Shown here: positions 8,621-16,422 of the stretch, piece after piece
Layout: every line of letters starts with the position of its first letter
Position numbering within the stretch: the stretch's first letter is position 1
DNA from: Pseudomonadales bacterium
Lineage (GTDB): Bacteria; Pseudomonadota; Gammaproteobacteria; Pseudomonadales; Azotimanducaceae
Assembly: GCA_028283025.1 (NCBI GenBank)
Contig: JAPYNO010000034.1
Location: 1-41,280 of the forward strand
Length of the DNA: 41,280 bases
Reading direction: 5' to 3'
Translations under genes and position numbers: made by a program
Notes under the pieces: model-generated
Told to the model about the DNA's origin: nothing
What the model saw: only the letters and a program-made list of their open reading frames with translations
Database searches by the model: none

Positions 8621-8649
8621 AACTACTAATTTGTTTTTGATTAGTAGTT
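8621..8649. promoter_or_regulatory. Perfect 10-bp inverted repeat, candidate operator of the Fic gene
   Basis: AACTACTAAT (8621-8630) and ATTAGTAGTT (8640-8649) form a perfect inverted repeat with a nine-base centre. It covers the -35 element and part of the spacer of the promoter read at 8631-8659, so a protein bound here would block transcription. The Fic protein ends in a winged-helix-like domain, so self-regulation is plausible. Confidence 0.65.
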
Positions 8650-8659
8650 CTTTTATACT
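8631..8659 (+). promoter_or_regulatory. Sigma-70-type promoter of the Fic gene
   Basis: TTGTTT (8631-8636) and TATACT (8654-8659) are separated by exactly 17 bases. Transcription would start near 8666, ahead of the ATG at 8690 but too close to or after the TTG at 8669, which supports the ATG as the start. Confidence 0.6.
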
Positions 8660-8689
8660 TCACATCGTTTGGCATTGGGGGCCTCAGCC

Positions 8690-10057
8690 ATGCGCATGCC
8701 CAAGGCGCCTCCGCAAGTTCAGAAACTATTTGTGTCCACTCCGTCGCAACGCTTGCTCCATTGTTTAGGGGCTGGAGTCGAAAGCGTTCACAAGGACAAA
8801 TATCTTCATTGGGAAGACGTAAGAGTTAGAAACCCTCCAGCAGACCTGTCGCACGAAGAATGGTGGCTGGCCATCAAGTTGAAGCGTGGATCCACACGCC
8901 GTGAACTACCTTTTGTCGATAAGTCTGGGCAGCACTTTTCCTACAGTGATTCAGGAGACCTCTATCGCAGGCTGCGCGGAATTGACCGGGATTGCAGCGG
9001 CCAGATCGAAGTGCCCTTTGGGCATGGCTTTCAGGAGGGTTCCGGCGAGAAGTATTTAATGAGTTCGCTGATTGAAGAATCGATCACATCGAGTCAACTA
9101 GAAGGTGCAGCCACCACAAGACGCATCGCCAAAGAAATGCTTCGCACAGGCCGCTCTCCACGAGACGAGAGCGAGCAGATGATCTTGAGCAACTATCACG
9201 CCATGGAATTCCTTCGGCAACACGCTCAAGAGGACTTGAGCATGGACATACTCTTGGAATTGCACCGAATTCTGACCCATAAGACTCTGGAAGAGCATCA
9301 AATCGGCCGCCTCAGGCAGCCTTTGGACCGTGTCGAAGTCGCCTCATGGGATGGCGTTGTTGTGCACACACCGCCTCATGCCAATGAGCTTGATGTCCGA
9401 ATGGGCAGGCTGCTTACATTCGCAAATCACGATCACGATGGGCAGGAGATTCATCCCTTCGTCAAAGCTGTCGTCCTGCACTTCATGATTGGCTACGACC
9501 ATCCATTCGTGGACGGCAACGGCCGCACCGCACGGGCATTGTTTTACTGGTCGATGGCAAGGTCGGATTATTGGCTCACTCAGTACCTCACCATTTCCTC
9601 AGTCATTCGCCAAGCACCAGCACAGTATGTGCGTGCATATGTGTACTCAGAGACAGATGATCGCGACATCACATACTTCCTGTACTACCATCTGAAAGTC
9701 ATGCGCACAGCGATCAGCAACCTGCACTCGTACCTCGCACGTAAGAGTCGCGAAATGGAAAGGCTCTGGAGTGTCCTGCGCGCACCCGATACTACGATTC
9801 TCCTCAACCACCGACAGGTCGCACTCCTCGGACACTTGCTCAAGAACCCAGAACAGATTTATGTGATCGCAAGTCACCAGAGGTCACACAACGTCACTTA
9901 CCAGACAGCTAGAACCGACCTCATCAAGCTCACGGAACTCGGTTTCCTGCAAGCCAGCAAGCGCGGAAGAAAGCTGGTGTATCGCAAAAGCACGGAATTT
10001 GAATCGAAATTAGGCGAGCTGCGCAATGCGCTCGCTGATGCCGCCAATTTCCGCTAG
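8690..10057 (+). CDS. Fic-family protein (predicted AMPylase) with inhibitory motif and winged-helix tail
   Basis: Fic enzymes usually move AMP from ATP to a hydroxyl of a target protein. The active-site loop HPFVDGNGR (residues 271-279) is complete, including the catalytic histidine. An N-terminal inhibitory motif S-x-x-x-E-G occurs at residues 134-139 (SSQLEG), marking a class II Fic protein held inactive by its own glutamate. A C-terminal segment from about residue 370 (RQVALLGHLL, TYQTARTDLIKLTELGFL) looks like a winged helix that could bind DNA. Of two in-frame starts, TTG at 8669 and ATG at 8690, the ATG is chosen because of the promoter position; the product is 455 residues. No antitoxin gene lies beside it. 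Confidence 0.92.
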   Translation: MRMPKAPPQVQKLFVSTPSQRLLHCLGAGVESVHKDKYLHWEDVRVRNPPADLSHEEWWLAIKLKRGSTRRELPFVDKSGQHFSYSDSGDLYRRLRGIDRDCSGQIEVPFGHGFQEGSGEKYLMSSLIEESITSSQLEGAATTRRIAKEMLRTGRSPRDESEQMILSNYHAMEFLRQHAQEDLSMDILLELHRILTHKTLEEHQIGRLRQPLDRVEVASWDGVVVHTPPHANELDVRMGRLLTFANHDHDGQEIHPFVKAVVLHFMIGYDHPFVDGNGRTARALFYWSMARSDYWLTQYLTISSVIRQAPAQYVRAYVYSETDDRDITYFLYYHLKVMRTAISNLHSYLARKSREMERLWSVLRAPDTTILLNHRQVALLGHLLKNPEQIYVIASHQRSHNVTYQTARTDLIKLTELGFLQASKRGRKLVYRKSTEFESKLGELRNALADAANFR

Positions 10058-10420
10058 CGGCAATACAGGCACCCGCTCATCGAGTAGACAGTAGAGCCTT
10101 TGAACATGCCGAGAAATGCGAATTTGAAAGTGAGTTTGAGAAGCAAGCAAAAAAGGGCGCATACGAAATGGGTGCGACACTCCAAACGTAAGAGAAGTGC
10201 TTGGCGTTGAACTTCGGACACCATCTTGAAACAGCTTGAAGACGCATAAAAGAGGATCTAATCACTGACGAGCAGATGACCCTTTCTCGCAAGTCACTGT
10301 CTTTCAAATACTTATTCAGCGCGGCTTCTCCCTCCCTCAAAGTCGAGCAAATTTCCTACAAAGAGACACCTCCCAATTGGTTCAAAATGTGCTGCTTTGC
10401 ATGCCAACAGGGAAGCGAAC
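10058..10420. other. Non-coding stretch with a possible decayed reading frame
   Basis: No intact gene is seen in these 363 bases. Reading the plus strand in the frame of base 10084 gives protein-like sequence (segments RAFEHAEKCEFESEFEKQ and LITDEQMTLSRKSLSFKY) interrupted by stops at 10189 and about 45 bases later, in one continuous frame. It may be the relic of a gene with nonsense mutations. I do not recognise the family, and chance cannot be excluded. Confidence 0.25.
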
Positions 10421-10690
10421 ATGAACCACAGCGAATTTGATCGCTATCAGCGCGATGAAGACAAAGAGGCAGCGCAGGCTGATGGCGAAGAATGGGGCAA
10501 GGTGCGTACAGAAATTTCCGCCCTTGCTGCCTGCTGGGGTCTTTTGAAGCTCATATGGGAATTTTTGAACTATCTCATCGTCAGGTTCCTGTATCTCATT
10601 TTGCGCGCCCTGTGGCTTATGTTTCGACCGAGGAAACCCATCACAGTTGACAAATCTCCAACAACCGGGCCGCTGCGAGAGCAACGCTAG
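10421..10690 (+). CDS. Small membrane protein of unknown function
   Basis: An 89-residue protein starting at an ATG preceded by an AGGGAAG ribosome binding site; a TTG at 10397 would add eight residues but lacks such a site. The N-terminal third is very acidic and polar (RYQRDEDKEAAQADGEEWG). The middle holds one long or two close hydrophobic helices (LLKLIWEFLNYLIVRFLYLI), followed by a basic, positive-inside-like tail (MFRPRKP). No family is recognised. It is convergent with psd, whose end lies 50 bases downstream. It is probably real given the start signal and composition. Confidence 0.55.
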   Translation: MNHSEFDRYQRDEDKEAAQADGEEWGKVRTEISALAACWGLLKLIWEFLNYLIVRFLYLILRALWLMFRPRKPITVDKSPTTGPLREQR

Positions 10691-10740
10691 GGAAGCTCTT
10701 GTCTGCTTGAATGACTCGATTTTGTTTGGATGTGAGCGTC

Positions 10741-11580
10741 TTAAGGGACGCAAAAATCGCCCAAGGCCGAGCCGACCTGAATTCGCATGCCAGCTTCGAG
10801 GGCGGGTCTGAATTCGAATTCGCTGTTCTGCCAGCAAATGACTATCGTTGAGCCGAACTTGAAATGACCGAGATGGGCCCCGCGCACATAATCGGGGCCG
10901 CTAGCTTCGCGACACTGTATTTCGCCATACGGCGTAGGGGGTGAATTGAAGCTTGTTTCTATGCTGCCTACCATACGGGCGCCGATGAATACCACCGCAA
11001 GCAGGCCATACGCCGTCTCAAATCTACAAATGAGACGCTCGTTTCTGCAATGCAGATTACTGATCTTCGCCGAGGTCGCCGGATTGACGCGAAAGAGGCT
11101 GCCCGGAATTGACATCCAAGAGACAAGTCTTCCGTCAACGGGCATGTGTACGCGGTGATAGTCAGGCGGTGACAGATAGATGCACGCATGGAATCCGTTT
11201 TCAAGCCTTTTGGCGGACGCCTCTTCGCCAAGAAGTTGGCTCACTGAGTAATCCTGGCCCTTGGCCTCAATGAGCCTCTCCCCGATCAGCCTGCCAAAGG
11301 ACATGAGTCTGCCATCTGCTGGACAGGCAAGCGCATGTGGCGTCTCAGGCATAGGCCGTGCGGTGTCTTTGAGAGCGCGCGCGAAGAACGCGTTGAGGGT
11401 TGGATAGGCGCGGGGGTTTTGCTCTGCGGCCTCTTCAAGACTGATGCTGTAACCTTTCTTCACAAGCCAGATAAGTGGACGGGCGAGCAGGGTGCTGTTT
11501 GCGGCTGCGCCTGCAATGCGCGAGAGAACATGCTGCGGGAGGAAGTGCTTCGGGCGAGAAAAAAACCGCATATTGCGCAT
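10741..11580 (-). CDS. psd: Phosphatidylserine decarboxylase proenzyme
   Basis: Psd decarboxylates phosphatidylserine to phosphatidylethanolamine at the inner membrane. The 279-residue proenzyme contains the self-cleavage motif FGST (G243-S244), where the serine becomes the pyruvoyl cofactor, and the conserved YHRVHMP and MVGSIET segments. Most relatives have LGST; here the first residue is Phe, which keeps the essential Gly-Ser. In enterobacteria and pseudomonads psd lies beside rsgA; rsgA is missing and psd is directly divergent from orn. The start ATG at 11580 has no strong ribosome binding site; an ATG three codons later is an alternative. Confidence 0.95.
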   Translation of the reverse strand: MRNMRFFSRPKHFLPQHVLSRIAGAAANSTLLARPLIWLVKKGYSISLEEAAEQNPRAYPTLNAFFARALKDTARPMPETPHALACPADGRLMSFGRLIGERLIEAKGQDYSVSQLLGEEASAKRLENGFHACIYLSPPDYHRVHMPVDGRLVSWMSIPGSLFRVNPATSAKISNLHCRNERLICRFETAYGLLAVVFIGARMVGSIETSFNSPPTPYGEIQCREASGPDYVRGAHLGHFKFGSTIVICWQNSEFEFRPALEAGMRIQVGSALGDFCVP

Positions 11581-11603
11581 TCGCGTCCGGGAGGATGAAG
11601 CCT

Positions 11604-11611
11604 ATTATACT
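11604..11611. promoter_or_regulatory. Overlapping divergent -10 elements for psd and orn
   Basis: On the minus strand the sequence reads TATAAT (11609-11604), on the plus strand TATACT (11606-11611). They lie between the psd ATG (11580) and the orn ATG (11648) at sensible distances from both. No good -35 element is visible for either, so expression is probably moderate or activator-dependent. Confidence 0.4.
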
Positions 11612-11647
11612 GAGGCTCGGATGTTCTTCACTCGTTGTGCGCACTTG

Positions 11648-12196
11648 ATGGACAAGGATCGAAACCTCGTCTGGATGGATCTTGAAATGACAGGCCTCGA
11701 TCCTGAACGCCACGTCATCATTGAGATCGCTTCTATTGTGACGGACAGCAATCTCAACATTGTCGCGGAAGGGCCGGAACTTGCCATCAAAGCCGATGAG
11801 CGCGAGCTGTCGGTTATGAATCGATGGAATGTTGATCACCACACCAAGTCTGGTCTGATTGATCGCGTACAAGCCTCCGAGGTCAGCGTGGCGGAGGCTG
11901 AGGCGATGACACTCGAATTCCTAGGGAATCACACCGTCAAGCGTCGCACTCATCTGTGTGGAAACAGCGTCTGGCAGGATCGCAGATTCCTGCAAAAGCA
12001 CATGCCTCGCGTGGAAACCTGGTTTCACTACCGCATCGTCGATGTGTCGAGCATCAAAGAGCTCGTGAAGCGGTGGCATCCTAAAATGGTCAAGGAACTG
12101 AAAAAAAACACTGAACACAGAGCCTTGGCGGATATCCGAGAGTCAATCGACGAGCTCAAGTTCTATCGAGACAGGTTCTTCATGATCGGCGACTGA
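11648..12196 (+). CDS. orn: Oligoribonuclease
   Basis: Orn degrades two- to five-nucleotide RNAs, including pGpG from cyclic di-GMP turnover, and is essential in many gammaproteobacteria. The DEDDh exonuclease residues are all present: D11 and E13 (WMDLEMTGL), D111 (VWQDRRFL), H157 and D162 (EHRALADIRES). The ATG at 11648 gives 182 residues, matching the usual length; longer upstream extensions of the frame would run into the psd gene on the other strand. The 3' end overlaps the end of queG on the opposite strand by 34 bases. Confidence 0.96.
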   Translation: MDKDRNLVWMDLEMTGLDPERHVIIEIASIVTDSNLNIVAEGPELAIKADERELSVMNRWNVDHHTKSGLIDRVQASEVSVAEAEAMTLEFLGNHTVKRRTHLCGNSVWQDRRFLQKHMPRVETWFHYRIVDVSSIKELVKRWHPKMVKELKKNTEHRALADIRESIDELKFYRDRFFMIGD

Positions 12197-13287
12197 TTTG
12201 CGGGACGTGCATTCGCGCTCGATTGTTCGGAAAGTGCCCAATCAATGTGCTCCCTGACGAGCGGACTCGCTGTTGGGCGTCGCTGTTTGAGGGCGCGAAC
12301 GATGTGTGGATGAGCGGGCGCATTGCCGAGCGCGACCGCGAGATTGCGCTGCCACTGCTCGAAACTGATCCTACGAAGCGCCATACCGCGCGTCTTCTCA
12401 AGAAAGGTCGCCTCGCTCCATTCGAACAGAGTGACAAGATCGGCTGCATCCAAACCGTGTTTTGGCAGAAAGTCGGTTTCGCGGGTGCGCGGGGCATCCC
12501 GATTCCAAGGACACACAAGTTGGCAATCGTCGCACCCGAACACGCGGTTGCCGACTGCGCGGCGAAGCTCGACCGGGATCGCCGTCTTGTGCTCGATGGT
12601 GAGATACGCGATGCAGCGATTGGCGTCGAGTTGACGCGCTGCGGTGATGGCACCAGTTGGACAGACCGTCATGCAGGCTTTGCATTTGCCGCACAGGTCG
12701 CGGCTGCGTGTCCCAATCTCAGAATCAATCGGCAGGGGAAGATCAGTGAAGATTTCGCCGAGGAAGAACCAGGAACCGGCCTTTTCATGGAGGAGCAGGG
12801 TGTTCTTACCGATCCAGCCCAAACCTGATTTTTCGGCGAGTGGCTTTTCAAGGACCGGCGCCGAGTCGGTGAACGCACGGTAGCTTCCAAATCCTCGCGC
12901 TTCGATACGAATGAGGCGCGCGAGTTTGGCGAGGCGCTTTCGCATCACCTTGTGGTAGTCGCGGCCCAAGGCGTAGCGGGCGATATAGGCTTTCGTCGCA
13001 TCCGAGAGCACTGTGATCGGTTCAGCGCCGTCCGACAGATAGTTCATGCGCGTCGTGATCACCCGCGCAGTGCCAGGCTCAAGCGCACTCGGATCAAGCC
13101 GCTTGTTGATGTTTCGGCGCATATAGCCCATCTCGCCTTCGCGACCTCGCTTGAGCCAAGTAAGCAGATGGGCGCGGTAGCGGGAAAGATCCGTGTCGGT
13201 GATGGCGATGTCATCGAAACCGAGCGCTTCGCCAAGCGTTCGTATTCTGTCGGTGAGCTCGGCGAGCGCTGTGAAATCACTTTTCAT
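12163..13287 (-). CDS. queG: Epoxyqueuosine reductase
   Basis: QueG performs the last step of queuosine synthesis in tRNA, reducing epoxyqueuosine with cobalamin and iron-sulfur clusters. The 374-residue protein has the two cysteine motifs for two [4Fe-4S] clusters, CGKCKACMTVCP and FGCDDCQLVCPW, and the family segment LAEKSGLGWIGKNT. It overlaps orn tail to tail and is divergent from nnr with only 12 bases between start codons. The placement between orn and nnr in reverse orientation is the same as in E. coli and Pseudomonas. Confidence 0.96.
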   Translation of the reverse strand: MKSDFTALAELTDRIRTLGEALGFDDIAITDTDLSRYRAHLLTWLKRGREGEMGYMRRNINKRLDPSALEPGTARVITTRMNYLSDGAEPITVLSDATKAYIARYALGRDYHKVMRKRLAKLARLIRIEARGFGSYRAFTDSAPVLEKPLAEKSGLGWIGKNTLLLHEKAGSWFFLGEIFTDLPLPIDSEIGTRSRDLCGKCKACMTVCPTGAITAARQLDANRCIAYLTIEHKTAIPVELRRAVGNRVFGCDDCQLVCPWNRDAPRTRETDFLPKHGLDAADLVTLFEWSEATFLEKTRGMALRRISFEQWQRNLAVALGNAPAHPHIVRALKQRRPTASPLVREHIDWALSEQSSANARPANQSPIMKNLSR

Positions 13288-13295
13288 AGCATCAC

Positions 13296-13301
13296 TATAA
13301 T
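13296..13301 (+). promoter_or_regulatory. Perfect -10 hexamer overlapping the annotated nnr start
   Basis: TATAAT at 13296-13301 overlaps the ATG at 13300. If used, transcription would begin after that ATG and translation would start at the ATG at 13339. A weak -35 (GTGAAA, 13271-13276) is 19 bases upstream, so the box may be fortuitous. Confidence 0.3.
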
Positions 13302-14823
13302 GTCAGATAAACAAGCAAAATCGTCTCTTTGGCAGCAGATGCGCGTCTATTCACGGGATTCAATCCTCGCTATTGAAGATCGGGTCATCGGCGGCAGTTC
13401 GCATACCGCCTTCGAGCTCATGAAACGGGCTGGCGCGGCCGCTCACCGCGTGATGAGAGAGGCATTTCCTGATGCTCGGCGCATTCAAGTGCTCTGTGGG
13501 TCGGGCAACAATGCCGGCGACGGCTACGTACTCGCGGCTCTCGCGCAGGGCGAATCGCAAGCAACAGGCATCGAAATAGAAGTTATCCGCGTTGGCAACA
13601 TGCCCAAGCCTGAAGAAGCCGCGTCCATCGCCTATACCATGGCTGTCGAATCGGGCGTCCCAATGATGACCTCGAAAGATTACGCACTAAACGCCGATTT
13701 GCTGGTAGATGCCCTACTCGGCACTGGCGTGCAAGGCTCGCCTCGGCCAGATTTCGCAGCCGCAATCAATCAAATAAACGCTTCTGACGCCAAGGTTTTG
13801 TCACTTGATCTGCCTTCAGGCATGAATCCGGACACAGGCTGCGCACACGAACACATGGTGCTCGCAGATATGACAGCCTCCTTTATCGGCGCCAAGCGTG
13901 GCATGTTGACGGGCGCTGGCAAACATGCAACCGGAAGATTAAAAGTTAACCGTCTCGGGCTGTCGGAGTCCGATTTTCGGGGACACACAGGGCACGCGCT
14001 GATCGATTGGGACACGGTGAAGTCCGCGCTTCCCGCCCTTGACCTCAGTGCGCACAAGCACTCGCTCGGCCATTTGCTCGTGATTGGCGGTGAGGTCGGG
14101 ATGGGCGGCGCAGCGATCATGGCTGCAGAGAGCGCACTCCAAGTGGGCACCGGCCTCGTGACGCTTGCCACCCGGCCAGAGCACGTCGCAGCCGCACTCG
14201 CCCGCCGTCCAGAGTTGATGATCTTGCCTGTGGAACACATCGAACAGGGACACTCATTGATCGCAACGAAGTACGACGCCATCGTGGTCGGCCCGGGACT
14301 CGGACGCGATGAGTGGGGTACAACGCTGCTCAAGTGGGCGACAGCGGCCAATCTGCCGATGCTCGTCGATGGCGACGGATTGGCGCTGATCAAGGGCGGT
14401 GCGGAACACTTGCGCGTGATCACACCGCACCCTGGAGAAGCCGCGCGAATGCTCGGTTGCGACACGAATCGAATCAATCAAGACCGCTTCTTAGCCGCCG
14501 AGCAACTCGCCAATCGCTACAACGCGGTCGCGCTGCTCAAAGGCGCGGGCAGCCTCATCGCCACACCCAGCTCGACCGAGGATCATATCGACATATGCGC
14601 CGAAGGCAATCCCGGCATGGCGACCGCGGGTTCTGGGGATGTGCTCGCCGGGATCATCGGCGGCTTCCTCGCGCAAGGCATCAAACCGCTCGACGCCACG
14701 CGCTGCGGTGCGTGCCTGCACGCGGCAGCAGGCGACCTTGCCGCGCGCGACCTCGGTATGCGAAGCCTCAAAGCGACCGATATGCTCGCGCGCTTACCAG
14801 AACTTCTGCGTGAACTCGACTAA
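13300..14823 (+). CDS. nnr: Bifunctional NAD(P)H-hydrate epimerase / ADP-dependent dehydratase
   Basis: Nnr repairs hydrated NAD(P)H: the N-terminal YjeF_N domain (to about residue 215) epimerises it and the C-terminal ribokinase-like domain dehydrates it using ADP. Seen here are CGSGNNAGDGYVLA in the first domain, and GGEVGMGGAA plus the anion-hole motif GSGDVLAGIIGGFLAQG near residue 444 in the second. The ATG at 13300 gives 507 residues; an ATG at 13339 (MRVYSRDSIL) starts right at the conserved region and is an alternative because a TATAAT box overlaps the first ATG. It is the first gene of a long plus-strand series and overlaps tsaE by 14 bases. Confidence 0.95.
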   Translation: MSDKQAKSSLWQQMRVYSRDSILAIEDRVIGGSSHTAFELMKRAGAAAHRVMREAFPDARRIQVLCGSGNNAGDGYVLAALAQGESQATGIEIEVIRVGNMPKPEEAASIAYTMAVESGVPMMTSKDYALNADLLVDALLGTGVQGSPRPDFAAAINQINASDAKVLSLDLPSGMNPDTGCAHEHMVLADMTASFIGAKRGMLTGAGKHATGRLKVNRLGLSESDFRGHTGHALIDWDTVKSALPALDLSAHKHSLGHLLVIGGEVGMGGAAIMAAESALQVGTGLVTLATRPEHVAAALARRPELMILPVEHIEQGHSLIATKYDAIVVGPGLGRDEWGTTLLKWATAANLPMLVDGDGLALIKGGAEHLRVITPHPGEAARMLGCDTNRINQDRFLAAEQLANRYNAVALLKGAGSLIATPSSTEDHIDICAEGNPGMATAGSGDVLAGIIGGFLAQGIKPLDATRCGACLHAAAGDLAARDLGMRSLKATDMLARLPELLRELD

Positions 14824-15250
14824 CGCCATCCATATCGCCTCAGAGCAAGCCATGCTCGAATTCGGCGCTGACTTGGCTGCGCGCCTCGGCAATGACTGCA
14901 TCGTCACCTTAAGCGGAGACCTCGGCAGCGGTAAAACCACCATCGTGCGCGGCGTGCTTCGCGGCCTTGGTTTCGCTGGGCGGGTGAAAAGCCCGACTTA
15001 CACGCTAGTGGAATCTTATGAATGCAATGGCAAAAGCATTTATCATTTTGACTTTTATCGCATTCAGGATGCGGAAGAACTCGAATTGGTCGGGATCCCT
15101 GAACTGTTGACACAACCTGTGATTCGTATCATCGAATGGCCAAGCCTTGGCGGAAGCTATGTGCCGACCGCCGACATTGCCATCGTGATTGAGGCGAGCG
15201 GCGATGGCAGGCGTATTCGCTTGCAAGGCCGGGGCATTGAGTCAATATGA
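14810..15250 (+). CDS. tsaE: tRNA threonylcarbamoyladenosine biosynthesis ATPase TsaE
   Basis: TsaE is the ATPase that, with TsaB, TsaC and TsaD, makes t6A at position 37 of ANN-decoding tRNAs. The P-loop is GDLGSGKTT, and the family motifs VKSPTYTLVE and YHFDFYRIQDAEELE follow. The GTG at 14810 gives 146 residues with an N-terminus of typical length; the ATG at 14852 would remove part of the first strand. The start overlaps the end of nnr by 14 bases and the stop overlaps the amidase start (ATGA), so translation is coupled on both sides. Confidence 0.94.
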   Translation: MNSTNAIHIASEQAMLEFGADLAARLGNDCIVTLSGDLGSGKTTIVRGVLRGLGFAGRVKSPTYTLVESYECNGKSIYHFDFYRIQDAEELELVGIPELLTQPVIRIIEWPSLGGSYVPTADIAIVIEASGDGRRIRLQGRGIESI

Positions 15251-16422
15251 AAAACCGCCTACTATTTTTTATTATCAGCCTGTCGCTCGCGCTGCCGGCA
15301 TTTTCCGCTGAGGTCACCGGCTTGCGTTTTCGCCAAGCACCCGACAAGCTGCGTGTCGTGTTCGATGTCAGTGCCGAGGTCACCTATGACGTGCTGGTGC
15401 TGGAAAACCCTCCAAGAGTCGCGATTGACCTCAAAACCTCAACGCCGGAAGCCTCATTCACCCGCATCCTTGAACAAGCCGACTTCAGTGACACCTCGCT
15501 TCGCGGCGTGCGCAGTGCCGTATATGGCACGCATGACTACCGAATGGTGCTCGATTTACGGCAGTCCATGACCCCCGAGGTGTTCACGCTGAAGCCCGCC
15601 GGACCTTACGGTCACCGGCTCGTCGTCGATTTGACGAATGAAGTCTCGACGCAACCACCGCAGATACCTTGGACACCAAGTGGTGCGCCTCGCGATGTGA
15701 TTATCGCCGTGGATGCCGGTCACGGCGGCGACGATCCCGGCACGCTCGGCATCGGCAAAAAAACGGAAAAGGAAATCGTGCTGTCCATTGCGAAGCGACT
15801 ACAGAGGCATATCAATGCGCTTCCAGGCTACCAGGCAGTGATGATTCGCACCGGCGACTATTACATCGCATTGCGCAAGCGCATTGAAATGGCGCGCGCA
15901 CTGCCCGCCGATGTGTTCGTGTCCGTACACGCTGATGCCGCGCCGAGCAAAGCCGCCAACGGCATCACGATTTATACGCTTTCCGAGCGCGGCGCAGTGA
16001 GTGAGGAAACGCGCCGTCTCGCCGACCTTGAGAACAACTCAGACCTTATTGGCGGCGTGTCTGAAATCGATTTGCGCCAGCAGGAGGACATACTTGCGAG
16101 AGTCCTGCTCGATATGTCAATAGACGCCAATCGAGTGCGCAGCAATCAGCTCGGCGCAGCGGTGGTCAGCGAGGTTGGCAAGGTCGCAAAATTGCGTCCG
16201 CGCCCACTGCTCGAAGCGCCGTTCGTGGTGCTGAAGTCACCCGACGTGCCGTCCATCCTCGTCGAGACGGGCTATCTGACCAATGCGAGCGAGTACCGCA
16301 AGCTTGCAGATGGCAACTATCAAGAACGACTGGCCAAGGCGATCACCTCCGGCATCCAAGACTTCATTGAACAAAGCCCGCCGCCAGGCACGCAGGTCGC
16401 ACTCGCGCAAGCTGGCTCATGA
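15247..16422 (+). CDS. amiB: N-acetylmuramoyl-L-alanine amidase with AMIN domain
   Basis: This periplasmic zinc amidase cleaves septal peptidoglycan during daughter-cell separation. The 391-residue protein has a signal peptide (LLFFIISLSLALPAFSA), an AMIN domain for targeting (about residues 22-130), and an Amidase_3 domain starting with VDAGHGGDDPG near residue 155. Zinc and catalytic residues are seen in AGHGG, KTEKE, SVHADA and VETGYLTN. A helical insert (residues about 250-300, RRLADLENNSDLIGG) corresponds to the autoinhibitory arm relieved by EnvC/NlpD-type activators. There is no LysM tail, unlike E. coli AmiB, so it may equally be called AmiC-like; the operon position suggests amiB. 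It overlaps mutL by four bases. Confidence 0.93.
   Translation: MKNRLLFFIISLSLALPAFSAEVTGLRFRQAPDKLRVVFDVSAEVTYDVLVLENPPRVAIDLKTSTPEASFTRILEQADFSDTSLRGVRSAVYGTHDYRMVLDLRQSMTPEVFTLKPAGPYGHRLVVDLTNEVSTQPPQIPWTPSGAPRDVIIAVDAGHGGDDPGTLGIGKKTEKEIVLSIAKRLQRHINALPGYQAVMIRTGDYYIALRKRIEMARALPADVFVSVHADAAPSKAANGITIYTLSERGAVSEETRRLADLENNSDLIGGVSEIDLRQQEDILARVLLDMSIDANRVRSNQLGAAVVSEVGKVAKLRPRPLLEAPFVVLKSPDVPSILVETGYLTNASEYRKLADGNYQERLAKAITSGIQDFIEQSPPPGTQVALAQAGS

Noticed and set aside
10382-10837. 151-codon minus-strand frame opposite the small membrane protein
   Set aside because: The plus-strand frame has a proper ribosome binding site and a membrane-protein profile; the minus frame also runs into the end of psd.
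13770-14477. 235-codon minus-strand frame opposite nnr
   Set aside because: nnr motifs are unmistakable on the plus strand; this is a shadow frame.
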